A stretch of 64,000 bases of DNA from Polaromonas sp. (GTDB taxonomy: Bacteria > Pseudomonadota > Gammaproteobacteria > Burkholderiales > Burkholderiaceae_C), in assembly GCF_029945895.1 (NCBI RefSeq), contig NZ_JAQSDL010000043.1:1-64000 (forward strand), given 5' to 3'. Under the pieces are notes generated by a model. The model made no database searches. It was not told the origin of the DNA and saw only the letters and a program-made list of their open reading frames with translations. Shown one piece after another: positions 8,371 to 18,138 of this stretch (positions within the stretch are counted from its first letter, which is position 1; every line of letters starts with the position of its first letter). The translations under genes were made by a program, and so were the position numbers.

Positions 8371-9426
8371 TCAGGTCACCAACCTCCAGGCCAGCGCTTC
8401 GCCCGAACGCAGCGGCTTGAGTTCGGCCTCGCCAAAGGCAAAACTCTCGGGTGGCGTCCAGCGTTCCTTCTTCAGCGTGACGGTGCCCTGGTTGCGCGGC
8501 AGGCCGTAGAAGTCGGCCCCGTTGAAGCTGGCGAAGGCCTCGAGCCTGTCCATGGCGCCCACGGCATCAAAGGCCTCGGCATACAACTCCATCGCCGCGT
8601 GGGCGGTGTAACAGCCGGCGCAGCCGGTGGCGTGTTCCTTCAGGTGGGCCGGGTGCGGGGCGCTGTCGGTGCCCAGAAAAAACCGGGGGTTGCCGCCGGT
8701 CGCGGCTTCCACCAGCGCCACACGATGGGTTTCGCGTTTGAGCACCGGCAGGCAGTAATAGTGCGGGCGGATGCCACCGGTGAAGATGGCGTTGCGGTTG
8801 TAGAGCAGGTGGTGCGCGGTGAGGGTGGCCCCTAGAAAGCGGCCAGCGTCGCGCACATAATGCGCGGCCTCTTTCGTCGTGATGTGTTCGAACACGATTT
8901 TCAGCTCCGGAAAATCGCGGCGCAGCGGGATCAGCTGGGTGTCGATGAACACCGCCTCGCGGTCGAACAGGTCGATCTCGGGCGAGGTCACCTCGCCATG
9001 CACCAGCAGCAGCAGGCCTTCGCGCTGCATGGCTTCCAGCGTCTTGTAAGTCTTGCGCAGGTCGGTCACGCCGGCGTCGCTGTTGGTGGTGGCGCCGGCC
9101 GGGTAGAGCTTGAGCGCGACCACACCGGCGTCCCGGGCGCGTTTGATTTCGTCAGGCGGCAGGTTGTCGGTCAGGTACAGCGTCATCAGCGGCTCGAAGG
9201 CCACCCCTGCCGGCACGGCCGCCTGAATGCGCTCGCGGTACGCCATGGCCTGCGCCGCAGTGGTCACCGGCGGGCGCAGGTTGGGCATGATGATGGCGCG
9301 GCCGAACTGAGCCGCGGTGTGTGGCACCACGGTGCTCAGGGCATCGCCGTCACGCACATGCAGGTGCCAGTCGTCCGGTCGGGTCAGGGTCAGGGAAGTG
9401 GGGGTCGTGGGGGCGGCTGAGGTCAT
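8371..9426 (-). CDS. pyrC: Dihydroorotase
   Basis: A 351-residue class II dihydroorotase, interconverting N-carbamoyl-aspartate and dihydroorotate in pyrimidine synthesis. Metal ligands HLH are in [10 protein letters not shown] (H21, H23). The carbamylated lysine is K106 in [10 protein letters not shown]. Further ligands are in LLVHGEV, FEHITT and [10 protein letters not shown]. The start ATG at 9424-9426 places the conserved [10 protein letters not shown] about 15 residues in; an upstream extension of 18 residues is not conserved. All key residues are present. Confidence 0.96.
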   Translation of the reverse strand: MTSAAPTTPTSLTLTRPDDWHLHVRDGDALSTVVPHTAAQFGRAIIMPNLRPPVTTAAQAMAYRERIQAAVPAGVAFEPLMTLYLTDNLPPDEIKRARDAGVVALKLYPAGATTNSDAGVTDLRKTYKTLEAMQREGLLLLVHGEVTSPEIDLFDREAVFIDTQLIPLRRDFPELKIVFEHITTKEAAHYVRDAGRFLGATLTAHHLLYNRNAIFTGGIRPHYYCLPVLKRETHRVALVEAATGGNPRFFLGTDSAPHPAHLKEHATGCAGCYTAHAAMELYAEAFDAVGAMDRLEAFASFNGADFYGLPRNQGTVTLKKERWTPPESFAFGEAELKPLRSGEALAWRLVT

Positions 9427-9493
9427 GACCTGAATTGTCTCACCGGCGGCCCTTGCTAGGCACATCCGCAGGCCCGGCACGGCCCTGACGCGG

Positions 9494-9910
9494 CTACAGC
9501 AGGTAGTCGCCGCTTTCTTCCGGCTGGAACAGGATGTCCACGATTTTCGCCGTAGCCGTGCCGCCGTCCGGCGTGGGCCAGCGGGCCATGCGTCCTTTCT
9601 TCAGGCCCAGCAGGCCTGCACCGACCGGCGACAGCACCGAAACAAATCCGGCCGCTGGATCCGCGTCGTGCGGGTAACACAGGACCAGCTTACGCTGTTC
9701 ACCGGTCCGTGCATCCGCAATCAGGACCTGGGAATACATGGTGACGACGTTGGCGGGCACCTGGTACGAGGAAATCAGTTCTGCGCTGTGGATCAGATCC
9801 TCCACCTCGGCCTCCGTCTCCGGTGAGGCGCCCGGGCGCTGGAGCAGCTTGCTGATACGGATGTGGTCAAGCTCGGTCAGCAGACGCGCCGGCTGGTTGG
9901 AAAAAAACAT
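9494..9910 (-). CDS. rnk: Rnk-family GreA/GreB-like regulator
   Basis: A 138-residue protein of the Rnk family (regulator of nucleoside diphosphate kinase), built of a short N-terminal coiled coil and a GreA/GreB C-terminal domain that docks on RNA polymerase. The C-terminal half reads [20 protein letters not shown], then [18 protein letters not shown], characteristic of the Gre C-domain. The ATG at 9908-9910 has AGGAG 6 bases upstream and is preferred over an earlier in-frame start. It is transcribed towards pyrC. Confidence 0.88.
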   Translation of the reverse strand: MFFSNQPARLLTELDHIRISKLLQRPGASPETEAEVEDLIHSAELISSYQVPANVVTMYSQVLIADARTGEQRKLVLCYPHDADPAAGFVSVLSPVGAGLLGLKKGRMARWPTPDGGTATAKIVDILFQPEESGDYLL

Positions 9911-10033
9911 GGGAACTCCTGAATCAAACGCCCGGGTCAAGGCTGGCCGGGCACGCCGCGCGGAAGGCGAGGGGCCCGGTGATCCAGAAATGCGCTAAAA
10001 GAAAAGGAAGGGGAGGGAGTTGGATCGCCGGGC

Positions 10034-10159
10034 TCAGGAATGTGCGACGGGCTGATGCGGCCACTGCACGTCCAGACCCGCGCATGCACCGGCCGCCACG
10101 GACACAAGGCCGGGCAACAGGCGCGCAAAACGCGGGAGGCGGTTCAAAGAGGCGGACAT
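10034..10159 (-). CDS. Possible small ORF, 41 residues
   Basis: A short frame in the 296-bp gap between rnk and gltL. It begins MSASLNRLPRFARLLPG and continues with a hydrophobic, small-residue segment (LVSVAAGACAG), like a signal or membrane segment. No clear ribosome-binding site precedes it and no family is recognised. It may be spurious; nothing else is visible in the gap. Confidence 0.2.
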   Translation of the reverse strand: MSASLNRLPRFARLLPGLVSVAAGACAGLDVQWPHQPVAHS

Positions 10160-10206
10160 GGCTATACCGTACACCGGGGACCAGCCCCGGGTCAAGGCAA
10201 GACCTT

Positions 10207-10944
10207 TTAATGCTGCAGGATTTTGTTGAGGAAGTCCCGCGTCCGCTCCTGGCGGTTCTCGGGGTGGCTGAAAAATTCGTCCTTCGTGCAGTCTTCCAGG
10301 ATCTTGCCGCCCACGTCCATGAAAATCACGCGGCTACCGACCTTGCGGGCAAAACCCATCTCGTGCGTGACCACCATCATGGTCATGCCTTCGACGGCCA
10401 GGCCCATCATGCAATCGAGCACCTCGCCGACCATTTCAGGGTCGAGCGCCGAGGTTGGCTCGTCGAACAGCATGGCAATCGGGTCCATGCTCAGCGCTCG
10501 GGCAATCGCCACACGCTGCTGCTGGCCGCCCGAGAGCTGGCCGGGGAACTTGTCCTTGTGCGCCATCAGGCCCACGCGGTCGAGGTACTTCAAGCCGTGC
10601 GTTTTGGCTTCTTCGGCCCCGCGGCCCAGCACCTTGATCTGGGCCAGGGTCAGGTTTTCCGTCACGCTCAGGTGCGGGAACAGCTCGAAGTTCTGGAACA
10701 CCATGCCGACACGCGAGCGCAGCTTGGGCAGGTCGGTCTTGGGGTCGTGCACGGCCTGGCCGTCCACGTAGATCTCGCCCTTCTGGAAAGGCTCGAGTGC
10801 GTTGATGGTCTTGATCAGCGTCGACTTGCCCGAGCCGGACGGGCCGCAGACCACCACCACCTCGCCTTTCTTGATGCTGGTGCTGCAGTTGTTGAGCACC
10901 TGCACGGCGCCATACCATTTGGAAACTTCTTTGAGTTCGATCAT
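10207..10944 (-). CDS. gltL: Glutamate/aspartate ABC transporter ATPase
   Basis: A 245-residue ATP-binding subunit of a polar amino-acid importer. Walker A is GPSGSGKST (residues 34-42), the Q-loop [10 protein letters not shown], the signature LSGGQQQR, Walker [12 protein letters not shown], and the switch histidine is in VVTHEMGFA. The protein matches GltL/GlnQ in length and motifs. It is the last gene of the gltIJKL operon. Confidence 0.94.
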   Translation of the reverse strand: MIELKEVSKWYGAVQVLNNCSTSIKKGEVVVVCGPSGSGKSTLIKTINALEPFQKGEIYVDGQAVHDPKTDLPKLRSRVGMVFQNFELFPHLSVTENLTLAQIKVLGRGAEEAKTHGLKYLDRVGLMAHKDKFPGQLSGGQQQRVAIARALSMDPIAMLFDEPTSALDPEMVGEVLDCMMGLAVEGMTMMVVTHEMGFARKVGSRVIFMDVGGKILEDCTKDEFFSHPENRQERTRDFLNKILQH

Positions 10945-10976
10945 CTTGTTTCTCCGGGAGCGGGTGCGATGGGTTG

Positions 10977-11663
10977 TTAGCGAATGATGGCGATCTTGTT
11001 TTGCAGCTTCTTGACGATGTACGACAGGCCAAAACAGATCACAAAATAAACCACGGCGGCCAGCAGGTAGGCCTCTTCGGGTCGGCCGTAGATCTTGCCC
11101 GCCGTCGTCAGGCCCTTGAGCAGGTCGTAGGCGCCGATGGCGTAGACCAGCGAGGTGTCCTGGAACAGGATGATGGTCTGCGTCAGCAAAATCGGCACCA
11201 TGTTGCGAAAGGCCTGCGGCAGCACGATCAGGCGCATGTTCTGTGCGTAGGTCATGCCCAGCGCGCGCCCGGCGTTGACCTGGCCGCGCGAGATCGACTG
11301 GATGCCGGCGCGCATGATCTCACTGAAATAGGCGGCTTCAAACGCAATGAAGGTGATGATGGCCGAGATTTCGGAACGGTTGTTGGCGCCGCCGGGAATC
11401 ATGTCAAAAAATGCGGCGGGCATCAGCAGGTAAAACCACAGGATCACCATGACCAGCGGCACCGAACGCATGCCGTTGACGTAAAAAGTCGCGGGAACCG
11501 TCAGCAGCCTGGTGCCCGAAAGCCGCATCAGCGCCAGCAGCGTCCCCAGAATGATGCCGCCTATGGTCGCAATCACCGTCAGCTCCACGCTGAAAATGAA
11601 ACCCTTGATGACGAACTTGGAAATGATGTCCCAGTTCAGGAAGCTCATGTCGAGACCCAGCAT
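10977..11663 (-). CDS. gltK: Glutamate/aspartate ABC permease, GltK type
   Basis: A 228-residue permease of the HisMQ/GltK family with about five membrane segments. The EAA loop ([23 protein letters not shown] region) contacts the ATPase. The chosen ATG lies one base after the gltJ stop (TGACATG), consistent with translational coupling. An alternative ATG five codons downstream (11648) is possible. Together with GltJ it forms the membrane channel. Confidence 0.92.
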   Translation of the reverse strand: MLGLDMSFLNWDIISKFVIKGFIFSVELTVIATIGGIILGTLLALMRLSGTRLLTVPATFYVNGMRSVPLVMVILWFYLLMPAAFFDMIPGGANNRSEISAIITFIAFEAAYFSEIMRAGIQSISRGQVNAGRALGMTYAQNMRLIVLPQAFRNMVPILLTQTIILFQDTSLVYAIGAYDLLKGLTTAGKIYGRPEEAYLLAAVVYFVICFGLSYIVKKLQNKIAIIR

Positions 11664-11664
11664 G

Positions 11665-12387
11665 TCAGTGCCCCCCACCGGTGCTGCCGGCCACGATGTA
11701 GCCCGGAATCTGGACTTTTTTCTCGACAAAAGCCATGACGCGGTTCACGGCAAACGCCGATACCGCATACAGCACGGTCACAGCCAGGTACACCTCCACA
11801 CCGCGCGAGGTTTCTTCCTGCGCCTGCATGGCGAACATGGTCAGTTCCGCGATCGACACCGCAAAGGCGACGGAGGAGTTCTTGAGCAGGTTCATCGACT
11901 CGCTCGTCAGCGGCGGAATGATGATGCGAAACGCCATGGGCAGGATCACGTAACGGTAGGTCTGGGCTGTCGTGAAGCCCATGGCCATGCCGGCATAACG
12001 CTGACCACGCGGCAGGGCCTGCACGCCGGCGCGGACCTGCTCGGCAATCCGTGCCGAGGTGAAAAAGCCCAATGCAAACACGACCAGCAAAAAGCTGGGT
12101 ACCTGCTGCATGAAAGGGAACATCTTGGGAACAACGAAGTACCAGATGAAGATCTGCACCAGCAAAGGCACGTTGCGAAACAGTTCGACCCAGACATTGG
12201 CCAGCCGCACCAGCCACGGGCTGTTGGGCAGGGTGCGCAACGTGCCCATCAGGCCGCCAGCCAGCATGGCCACCACCCAGGAACTGCCCGCCACCGCCAG
12301 GGTCCAGCCCCAGGCGTCGAACATCCATTGCAAATACGTCCGGCCGCTGCCGTCGTCATTCAGAAAAACCTGCCAATCCCAGTTCAT
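11665..12387 (-). CDS. gltJ: Glutamate/aspartate ABC permease, GltJ type
   Basis: A 240-residue HisMQ-family permease beginning MNWDWQVFLNDDGSGRTYL, typical of GltJ. Several membrane segments are visible, with an EAA-like loop (EQVRAGVQALPRGQRYAGMA). The ATG at 12385-12387 has GGGAG about 6 bases upstream; the longer frame extends into the intercistronic stem-loop region and is rejected. It pairs with GltK. Confidence 0.93.
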   Translation of the reverse strand: MNWDWQVFLNDDGSGRTYLQWMFDAWGWTLAVAGSSWVVAMLAGGLMGTLRTLPNSPWLVRLANVWVELFRNVPLLVQIFIWYFVVPKMFPFMQQVPSFLLVVFALGFFTSARIAEQVRAGVQALPRGQRYAGMAMGFTTAQTYRYVILPMAFRIIIPPLTSESMNLLKNSSVAFAVSIAELTMFAMQAQEETSRGVEVYLAVTVLYAVSAFAVNRVMAFVEKKVQIPGYIVAGSTGGGH

Positions 12388-12469
12388 GTTCTCTCCCGCC
12401 AGGAATTTTTCAATCAATCCACCGGCAGCCGGCGCTGCATCGCATTCGCCAGGGCTGCCACCAAACAAC

Positions 12470-12501
12470 AAACCCCGCCAGCAAGATCACAGACGGGGTT
12501 T
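12470..12501 (-). terminator. Intercistronic stem-loop between gltI and gltJ
   Basis: A perfect 8-bp inverted repeat (AAACCCCG and CGGGGTTT) just downstream of the gltI stop, with no long T run after it. Hairpins here are usual in binding-protein-dependent operons and let the binding protein be made in excess by partial termination or by mRNA protection. The effect is inferred. Confidence 0.6.
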
Positions 12502-12522
12502 GAGGTTCAGCTCAAGCCAGGA

Positions 12523-13422
12523 TTACTTCTTGGCGTAGTCTTCCATCGGCTTGTCGTTCGGGTTGGCCCAGGCCGCCTTGGTGCTTTCGCTGGCTGCCAG
12601 ACCGACACGGCTGTTCTTCGGGGGGATGGGCTGCATGAACCATTTGTCCCAGGTTTTGGCCATGTCGCCGGACTTGATCATGGCGGCGATGGTCTCACTA
12701 CCCACCTTCTTGAGGCCGGCGTCATCCTTGCGGATCATGATGGCAATCGGCTCAACGCTCAGCACTTCACCGACGATCTTGAAATCGGCCGGATTTTTGG
12801 AAGTGGCGATGTTGCCGGCCAGGATGGAGCCGTCCATCACGAAAGCGTCGGCGCGGCCGGACTCGAGCAGCAGGAAGCTGTCAGAGTGGTCCTTGCCGAA
12901 CACTTCCTTGAAGTCGATGCCGTTGGCGCGCTCGTTCTTGCGCAGGGTCTGCACGGACGTGGTGCCGGTGGTGGTAGCCACGTTTTTGCCATTGAGCTGG
13001 GCGATCGAGGTGATGCCGGAGTTGGCTTTCACGGCAATTCGGACTTCCTCAACAAAGGTCGTTGGCAGGAAAGACACGTCTTTCTGGCGCGTGGCATTGT
13101 TGGTGGTCGAGCCGCACTCGATGTCCACCGTGCCGTTTTGCACCAGCGGGATGCGGTTTTGCGAGGTCACCGGCAGGTACTTGATCTCGAGCTTGCGGCC
13201 CACGGCTTTTTCAACGTCGGCAATGACACGCTGACAGATTTCCACGTGATAACCGGCGTACTTGCCGTCACCCAGGGTGTAGGAGAGAGCGCCCGAGGAA
13301 TCACGGACACCCATGGTGATCACGCCGGAAGCCTTGACTTTGGCGAGCGTGTCGGAGGCCTGGGCAAATGCGCCGCTGGATGCCAGCAATGCGAGAGATA
13401 AAGCGGCCAATTTGAGTTTCAT
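12523..13422 (-). CDS. gltI: Glutamate/aspartate periplasmic binding protein
   Basis: A 299-residue solute-binding protein with a signal peptide (MKLKLAALSLALLASSGAFA, cleavage after AFA). The SBP family 3 fold begins VKASGVITMGVRDSSGALSY. Ligand-binding features include VDIECGSTTNNATR and LLLESGRADAFVMDG. It captures glutamate or aspartate and delivers it to GltJK. It is the first gene of the operon; GGAAA-type Shine-Dalgarno upstream. Confidence 0.94.
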   Translation of the reverse strand: MKLKLAALSLALLASSGAFAQASDTLAKVKASGVITMGVRDSSGALSYTLGDGKYAGYHVEICQRVIADVEKAVGRKLEIKYLPVTSQNRIPLVQNGTVDIECGSTTNNATRQKDVSFLPTTFVEEVRIAVKANSGITSIAQLNGKNVATTTGTTSVQTLRKNERANGIDFKEVFGKDHSDSFLLLESGRADAFVMDGSILAGNIATSKNPADFKIVGEVLSVEPIAIMIRKDDAGLKKVGSETIAAMIKSGDMAKTWDKWFMQPIPPKNSRVGLAASESTKAAWANPNDKPMEDYAKK

Positions 13423-13838
13423 GGGGAGTTTCCTTCGGGTTAAGTGAAAAGTTGGTGAATACCATTCTAAGGAGGGGGTACTGGGGCGAACCCCTTGGTT
13501 TACCCCAGCACTGGAAGTGGCATCGAATGGACGGACTCGTTCCAGAAAGAGGTCAACGCAGAGGAAGCTGGCAACACGTGGGAAAAGTCCGAAAGGTCCG
13601 GAAAGTGGTAAGTCATCAGCGGATCAAACAAAAGGCAGTCCCCAAGATAGTGCGTACGTTGATTCAACGGAACATGGACGAGCTGACTAGCAGTCTTTGT
13701 GCCACCTCCGACTGGCCTTCGCAGGTCTCGCCAGAGGTGACGCCAACTGCCTCGGCAGAACGTGACGGACTGTAAATTTACGGTGTGTGAAAAGCCAATG
13801 CTGTTTGGGCGAACCATTATGCATATTATTTATAACCA
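13423..13838. promoter_or_regulatory. Intergenic region upstream of gltI
   Basis: 416 bp with no recognisable gene; the two frames of about 105 residues on opposite strands resemble nothing and overlap each other. On the minus strand TAGAAT (13464-13469) could be a gltI -10 box. A hairpin with CTGGGG and CCCCAG arms (13481-13508) lies where the -35 region would be. An imperfect inverted repeat at 13807-13815 and 13844-13852 flanks an AT-rich stretch at the end of the neighbouring LysR gene. Confidence 0.35.
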
Positions 13839-14792
13839 CTAAGGGTTGCCCCCAAGGCGTGGTTTGCCTGTCACCTTCGGCTGGGCCTGGCTTTCCAGGA
13901 ATTGCCACAGCGCCTGCGCGGGGTTTTTGGCTGCCGCCTTGCCGGTCGGCCGCTCACGGTAGACGCGCACGTCCATGGTCATTTCCAGTCCCTCGCCGGC
14001 ACTGACCAGCTTTTTGGCCCGCAACTCCTTCTTGACGGCGCTGAAGGGCAAAAACGCAATGCCGTGGCCCTCCAGCGCCATGGCTTTCAGACCCTCGGCC
14101 ATGTCGGTCTCGTAGACCCGGTCGAGGTGGATGGCGGTGTTGGACTGCTTGAGGATCAGATCCACCATGCGCCCCAGGTAAGCCCCGGGGGCATAACCCA
14201 GGTAAGGCAGGGGCTGGCCGGCGCGGCCTGGCAAGCGAAACAGCGGCGCGCCGTCGGCCTCGGCTTTCACGAAAGGCGCCAGCACCTCCTGCCCCAGGCT
14301 GATCATCTCGTAACGGTCAGCGTCCAGCTGGAAGGGTTGTGAGTCATGGTAGTAGGCAATCAGCAAATCGCAACTGCCTTCCACCAGACGCAGCACGGCG
14401 TCGTGCACATTGAGCGCAATCAGCCGGCTTTTGATGGGACCGAACTTCTCGCGCAGGCTGCTGACCCAGGCCGGGAAGAAGGTGAAGGCCAGCGAATGGG
14501 GCACGGCGAATTCAATGACGTCATGCGCAGCCGAGTTGTGGCCGCGCAGCATGGCACGTGTGGACTGCAGACCCTGCAGCATCTCCAGCGACTGGCTGTA
14601 CAGCGTTTCGCCAGCGGGCGTCAGGCGCGTGGGATAGGAGCTGCGGTCCACGAGGTCGGTCCCCGCCCAGGCTTCCAGCGCCTGGATGCGGCGCGAAAAC
14701 GCCGGCTGCGTCACGTGGCGCAGCGTGGCCGAGCGGCTGAAGCTGCGGGTTTCAGCGAGACTGACAAAATCTTCCAGCCATTTGGTTTCCAT
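13839..14792 (-). CDS. LysR-family regulator, HypT/YjiE-like
   Basis: A 317-residue LysR protein starting METKWLEDFVSLAETRSFSR with the helix-turn-helix continuing VTQPAFSRRIQALE, a pattern shared with E. coli HypT (YjiE). The co-inducer domain includes LLIAYYHDSQPF and GYAPGAYLGRMVD, again HypT-like. It lies upstream of gltIJKL in the same direction, so it may regulate that operon or a stress response. The target is not evident from sequence. Confidence 0.83.
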   Translation of the reverse strand: METKWLEDFVSLAETRSFSRSATLRHVTQPAFSRRIQALEAWAGTDLVDRSSYPTRLTPAGETLYSQSLEMLQGLQSTRAMLRGHNSAAHDVIEFAVPHSLAFTFFPAWVSSLREKFGPIKSRLIALNVHDAVLRLVEGSCDLLIAYYHDSQPFQLDADRYEMISLGQEVLAPFVKAEADGAPLFRLPGRAGQPLPYLGYAPGAYLGRMVDLILKQSNTAIHLDRVYETDMAEGLKAMALEGHGIAFLPFSAVKKELRAKKLVSAGEGLEMTMDVRVYRERPTGKAAAKNPAQALWQFLESQAQPKVTGKPRLGGNP

Positions 14793-14876
14793 GCTTTTTA
14801 TTATGCGAGCGCGGCGTGCGCTTGTGTCTACGGGAATCCCTCATGAACGGGAACAATGGCAAGGCGGTCTGACTTC

Positions 14877-14934
14877 GCTACCAATTTGATAGCTGTCAGC
14901 GCACGCCCGACAAGGGCTACAGGCCTAAAACATT
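14877..14934 (+). repeat. Family-1 dispersed repeat, copy C
   Basis: ATAGCTG, TCAG, CGC, 10 nt, AGGGC, TACA, GGC. It is preceded by GCTACCAATTTG and lies intergenically, just after the stop codon of the Atm1-type transporter gene. Confidence 0.8.
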
Positions 14935-14940
14935 CACAAA

Positions 14941-16788
14941 TTACTCGGAACTCTGCTGCAATGCCCACATCGAGGCGTAGCGCCCGCCCAGGGCCAGCAA
15001 GGCAGTGTGGGTGCCCCGCTCGATGATCTGGCCGGCTTCCATGACCAGGATTTCATGCGCCTCCACCACGGTGGACAGCCGGTGCGCCACCACCAGCGTG
15101 GTCTTGTTTTCGGCGATGCTGCGCAGTTCGGCCTGGATGGCCCGTTCGTTGGCCGAGTCCAGCGCCGAGGTGGCCTCGTCAAAAATCATGATGGGCGGGT
15201 TTTTCAGCAGGGTGCGGGCAATCGCCACGCGCTGCTTCTCGCCGCCCGAGAGTTTCAGGCCGCGCTCGCCGACCATGGTGGCGTAACCAGCGGGCGTGGA
15301 GCTGATGAAGTCATGGATACGCGCCGCGCGCGCAGCCTCTTCCACCTCCGCACGGCTGGCGCCGGGCTTGCCGTAGGCGATGTTGTATTCGACCGTGTCG
15401 TTGAACAGCACGGTGTCCTGCGGCACGATGCCGATGGCCTGGCGCACGCTGGCCTGGGTCAGCTGCTTGATGTCCTGGCCAGCGATGGTGATGCGGCCCC
15501 CAGCCACCGAAGGCCGGCCTGGAATGCCCACGTCGTAGAAACGGAACAACAGGCGCGCCAGGGTGGACTTGCCGGCACCTGACGATCCAACCACGGCCAC
15601 CGTCTTGCCCGGCGGTATCACGAAGCTGATGTTGTGCAGGATGGGCCGGGACGCCTCGTAGGCAAAACTGACATTTTCAAAACGCACTTCCGGCGAGGCC
15701 TGCAGGACGAGGGCCGGCGCGCCGGGCTGGTCGGCGATCTCGCGCTCGCGCTCCATCAGGTTGAACATCTTGGACAGGTCGGTCAGGCTTTGCTTGATCT
15801 CGCGGTACAGCACGCCCAGAAAGCCCAGCGGAATGTAGAGCTGGATCATGAAGGCATTGACCATGACCAGGTCGCCCAGCGTCATGCGGCCGTCCACCAC
15901 ACCTTGCGTCGCCCGCCACAGCATGGCCACCAGGCCGGTGGCAATGATCAGCTGCTGGCCGGTGTTGAGCAGGCTCAGCGTGGTCTGGCTCTTGACGGCG
16001 GCGCGGCGGTAACGCTTGAGGTTTTCGTCGTAGCGCTGCGCCTCGAACTCTTCGTTGTTGAAGTACTTGACGGTTTCGTAGTTGAGCAGCGAGTCGATCG
16101 CGCGGCTGTGCGCCGAGGAGTCGAGCTCGTTCATCTCTTTGCGGAACTTGGTACGCCATTCCGTCACGGTCACGGTGAAGGTGATGTAGAACACCAGCGC
16201 AATGATGGTGATGCCGGCAAACCAGACATCAAACTTGACGGCCAGCAGCGTCAGCACCAGCGTGACTTCGATCAGTGTCGGGATGATGCTGTACAGGGAA
16301 TAGGAAATCAGCGAATGCACGCCGCGGGTGCCGCGCTCGATGTCGCGTGTCATGCCGCCGGTCTGGCGTTCCAGGTGAAAACGCAGGCTCAGCGCGTGCA
16401 GGTGGCGAAACACCTCCAGCGAGATGCGGCGCGCTGCGCCCTCGGTGGCCTTGGCAAACACCAGCTCGCGCAGCTCGGTGAACAGCGAGGTCGACAGCCT
16501 GAGCAGCCCGTAACCCACCAGCAGCGCGACCGGCACGATCAACACGGCCTCCACCGCGCCGGGCTTGAAACTCATGGCGTCGACCAGGTTTTTCAGCAGC
16601 AGCGGAACGCCGACGTTGGCGAGTTTGGCGCCCACCATGAAGGCCAGCGCGGCCATCACGCGCCACTTGTAGTCCCAGAGGTAGGGAAACAGGCGCCGCA
16701 GGGTCGCCCAGTCAGAGCGGTTCAGTTCGGGTTTGGGAGCTGCGCCCGGGGCGGGCGGCGTTTCGGTGGCGGGGGCATAGGAGCGCAT
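14941..16788 (-). CDS. Atm1-type ABC exporter (fused permease-ATPase)
   Basis: A 615-residue half-transporter: six-helix membrane domain (about residues 30-340) followed by the ATPase. The segment NYETVKYFNNE, specific to the Atm1/HMT1 group that exports glutathione-linked metals or persulfides, is present. Walker A is VGSSGAGKST, signature LSGGEKQR, Walker B IMIFDEATSALD and the H-loop VVAHRLST. The start is unclear: ATG at 16788 is used here, and a TTG at 16797 adds three residues. It is divergent from the thioesterase gene across about 50 bp. Confidence 0.9.
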   Translation of the reverse strand: MRSYAPATETPPAPGAAPKPELNRSDWATLRRLFPYLWDYKWRVMAALAFMVGAKLANVGVPLLLKNLVDAMSFKPGAVEAVLIVPVALLVGYGLLRLSTSLFTELRELVFAKATEGAARRISLEVFRHLHALSLRFHLERQTGGMTRDIERGTRGVHSLISYSLYSIIPTLIEVTLVLTLLAVKFDVWFAGITIIALVFYITFTVTVTEWRTKFRKEMNELDSSAHSRAIDSLLNYETVKYFNNEEFEAQRYDENLKRYRRAAVKSQTTLSLLNTGQQLIIATGLVAMLWRATQGVVDGRMTLGDLVMVNAFMIQLYIPLGFLGVLYREIKQSLTDLSKMFNLMEREREIADQPGAPALVLQASPEVRFENVSFAYEASRPILHNISFVIPPGKTVAVVGSSGAGKSTLARLLFRFYDVGIPGRPSVAGGRITIAGQDIKQLTQASVRQAIGIVPQDTVLFNDTVEYNIAYGKPGASRAEVEEAARAARIHDFISSTPAGYATMVGERGLKLSGGEKQRVAIARTLLKNPPIMIFDEATSALDSANERAIQAELRSIAENKTTLVVAHRLSTVVEAHEILVMEAGQIIERGTHTALLALGGRYASMWALQQSSE

Positions 16789-16836
16789 CGGAGACAATTG
16801 TCCTGTTGTTTTACTTTTCCACTACCGATTGTGCCT

Positions 16837-17274
16837 ATGTCCATCGAATCCAGCCTTCCCAATGCCCCCTTGAGCGTCAAGTTGCCTCTGGACAAGGAAC
16901 TGGTACTCAAGGTGATCCCGATGCCGGCGGACTGCAACGCCAACGGCGACATTTTTGGCGGCTGGGTCATGGCCCAGGTCGACCTGGCCGGCTCGGTGAT
17001 TCCCGCGCGTTACGCTGGCGGCCGCATGGCCACCGTCGCGGTCAACGAGTTCATTTTCAAGCAGCCGGTGCGAGTTGGCGACATCCTGTCCTTTTATTCC
17101 GAGCTCACGCGCATAGGCCGCACGTCAATGACGGTCAAGGTCGAGGTGTATGCCGAACGTTTTGGCTCGCAGGGCAGCTACATCAAGGTGACCGAGGCCA
17201 GCGTGACCTATGTGGCGATCGACGAACAGGGCCAGCCGCGTCCGGTGCCGCCGTCGTCGCTACCGCGGCCCTAG
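16837..17274 (+). CDS. Acyl-CoA thioesterase, YciA-like hotdog protein
   Basis: A 145-residue single-hotdog thioesterase. The motif DCNANGDIFGGWVMAQVDLAG contains the catalytic aspartate region of the YciA/BACH family, and AVNEFIFKQPVRVGDILSF follows. It hydrolyses acyl-CoA to free acid and CoA in the cytoplasm. ATG at 16837 is the only start compatible with family length, though no strong Shine-Dalgarno precedes it. Confidence 0.9.
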   Translation: MSIESSLPNAPLSVKLPLDKELVLKVIPMPADCNANGDIFGGWVMAQVDLAGSVIPARYAGGRMATVAVNEFIFKQPVRVGDILSFYSELTRIGRTSMTVKVEVYAERFGSQGSYIKVTEASVTYVAIDEQGQPRPVPPSSLPRP

Positions 17275-17278
17275 GATC

Positions 17279-17336
17279 GCTACAATTTTTATAGCTATTT
17301 CCGCTCGTCCTGCATGGACTGGCAGCCGATTTGACT
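17279..17336 (+). repeat. Family-1 dispersed repeat, copy D
   Basis: ATAGCTA, TTTC, CGC, 10 nt, TGGAC, TGGC, AGC, followed by GATTTGAC. It fills the entire gap between the thioesterase stop and the convergent enoyl-CoA hydratase stop, so it may act in 3-prime ends of both messages. Confidence 0.78.
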
Positions 17337-17337
17337 C

Positions 17338-18138
17338 CTAGAATTTGCCGTGCCGGCCCTGGCCATCGGCAAACCGGGCCGCGCCCTGCAGACCCTCGCC
17401 GATACACTGCATGCCGCGCTCCCACTCCTGCTTGAGCGCCTGGGGCAGGGGCAAATCCCACTGGGTGTAAGCGCTCTGACGATCGGCCAGCATGGTCTTT
17501 TGCGGAAAGGCCGCGAGTTGGCGCGCCAGCACCAAGGCCTCCTCGCGTGCCGTGCCTTTGGGCACGACCCGGTTGCACAGGCCCATTTGCAGCGCTTCAG
17601 CGGCCTCGACCTTGCGCCCAGTGAGGATCAGGTCCATGGCATGGCCCATGCCGACCAGGCGCGGCAGGCGAACCGTGCCGCCGTCGATCAGCGGCACGCC
17701 GAAACGGCGGCAATAGACGCCGAAATAGGCGTCGTCGTCCATCACCCGCATGTCGCACCACAGGGCGAGCTCCATGCCGCCGGCCACAGCCGCGCCGCTG
17801 ACGGCCGCAATCACCGGCTTGGACAGCAGCAGGCGCGACGGGCCCATCGGGCCCAAGGGGTGCTCGTCTTCCGGCTGAAAGTCCAGATCGGCAAACACAC
17901 CCGATTCGCCGCCCCGGGTTTCGCGCAGCATCCTGGCGCCGAACTGCAAATCCCAGCCAGCGCAAAAATGCCCATGCGCGCCATGAAACACCGCGACTTT
18001 CGCGCTGTCATCGGCATCAAAAGCCAGAAAAGCGTCGTACAGCGCACGCGCATGGTCGCTGTCCACCGCGTTTCGCACGTCAGGGCGGTCCAGCGTGATG
18101 ACCGTGATCTCGCCGTCCTTGTCTACATGAATACTCAT
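17338..18138 (-). CDS. Enoyl-CoA hydratase/isomerase family protein
   Basis: A 266-residue crotonase-fold protein. The CoA-binding/oxyanion segments HGHFCAGWDL and SGAAVAGGMELALWCDMRV are present, and FGVPLIDGGTVRLPRLVGMG replaces the usual PG-containing loop. It starts by a four-base ATGA overlap with the upstream AtuA-like gene, so it belongs to the atuA operon. A role in hydration of an unsaturated acyl-CoA from the atu pathway is inferred from context. Confidence 0.85.
   Translation of the reverse strand: MSIHVDKDGEITVITLDRPDVRNAVDSDHARALYDAFLAFDADDSAKVAVFHGAHGHFCAGWDLQFGARMLRETRGGESGVFADLDFQPEDEHPLGPMGPSRLLLSKPVIAAVSGAAVAGGMELALWCDMRVMDDDAYFGVYCRRFGVPLIDGGTVRLPRLVGMGHAMDLILTGRKVEAAEALQMGLCNRVVPKGTAREEALVLARQLAAFPQKTMLADRQSAYTQWDLPLPQALKQEWERGMQCIGEGLQGAARFADGQGRHGKF

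Noticed and set aside
13452-13817. Two overlapping frames of about 105 residues on opposite strands upstream of gltI
   Set aside because: Neither has a convincing start site, family or codon pattern; treated as intergenic.
16793-16802. Perfect palindrome GACAATTGTC between the Atm1-type exporter and thioesterase genes
   Set aside because: Only 10 bp, no second copy seen and it overlaps the exporter start; too weak to call an operator.
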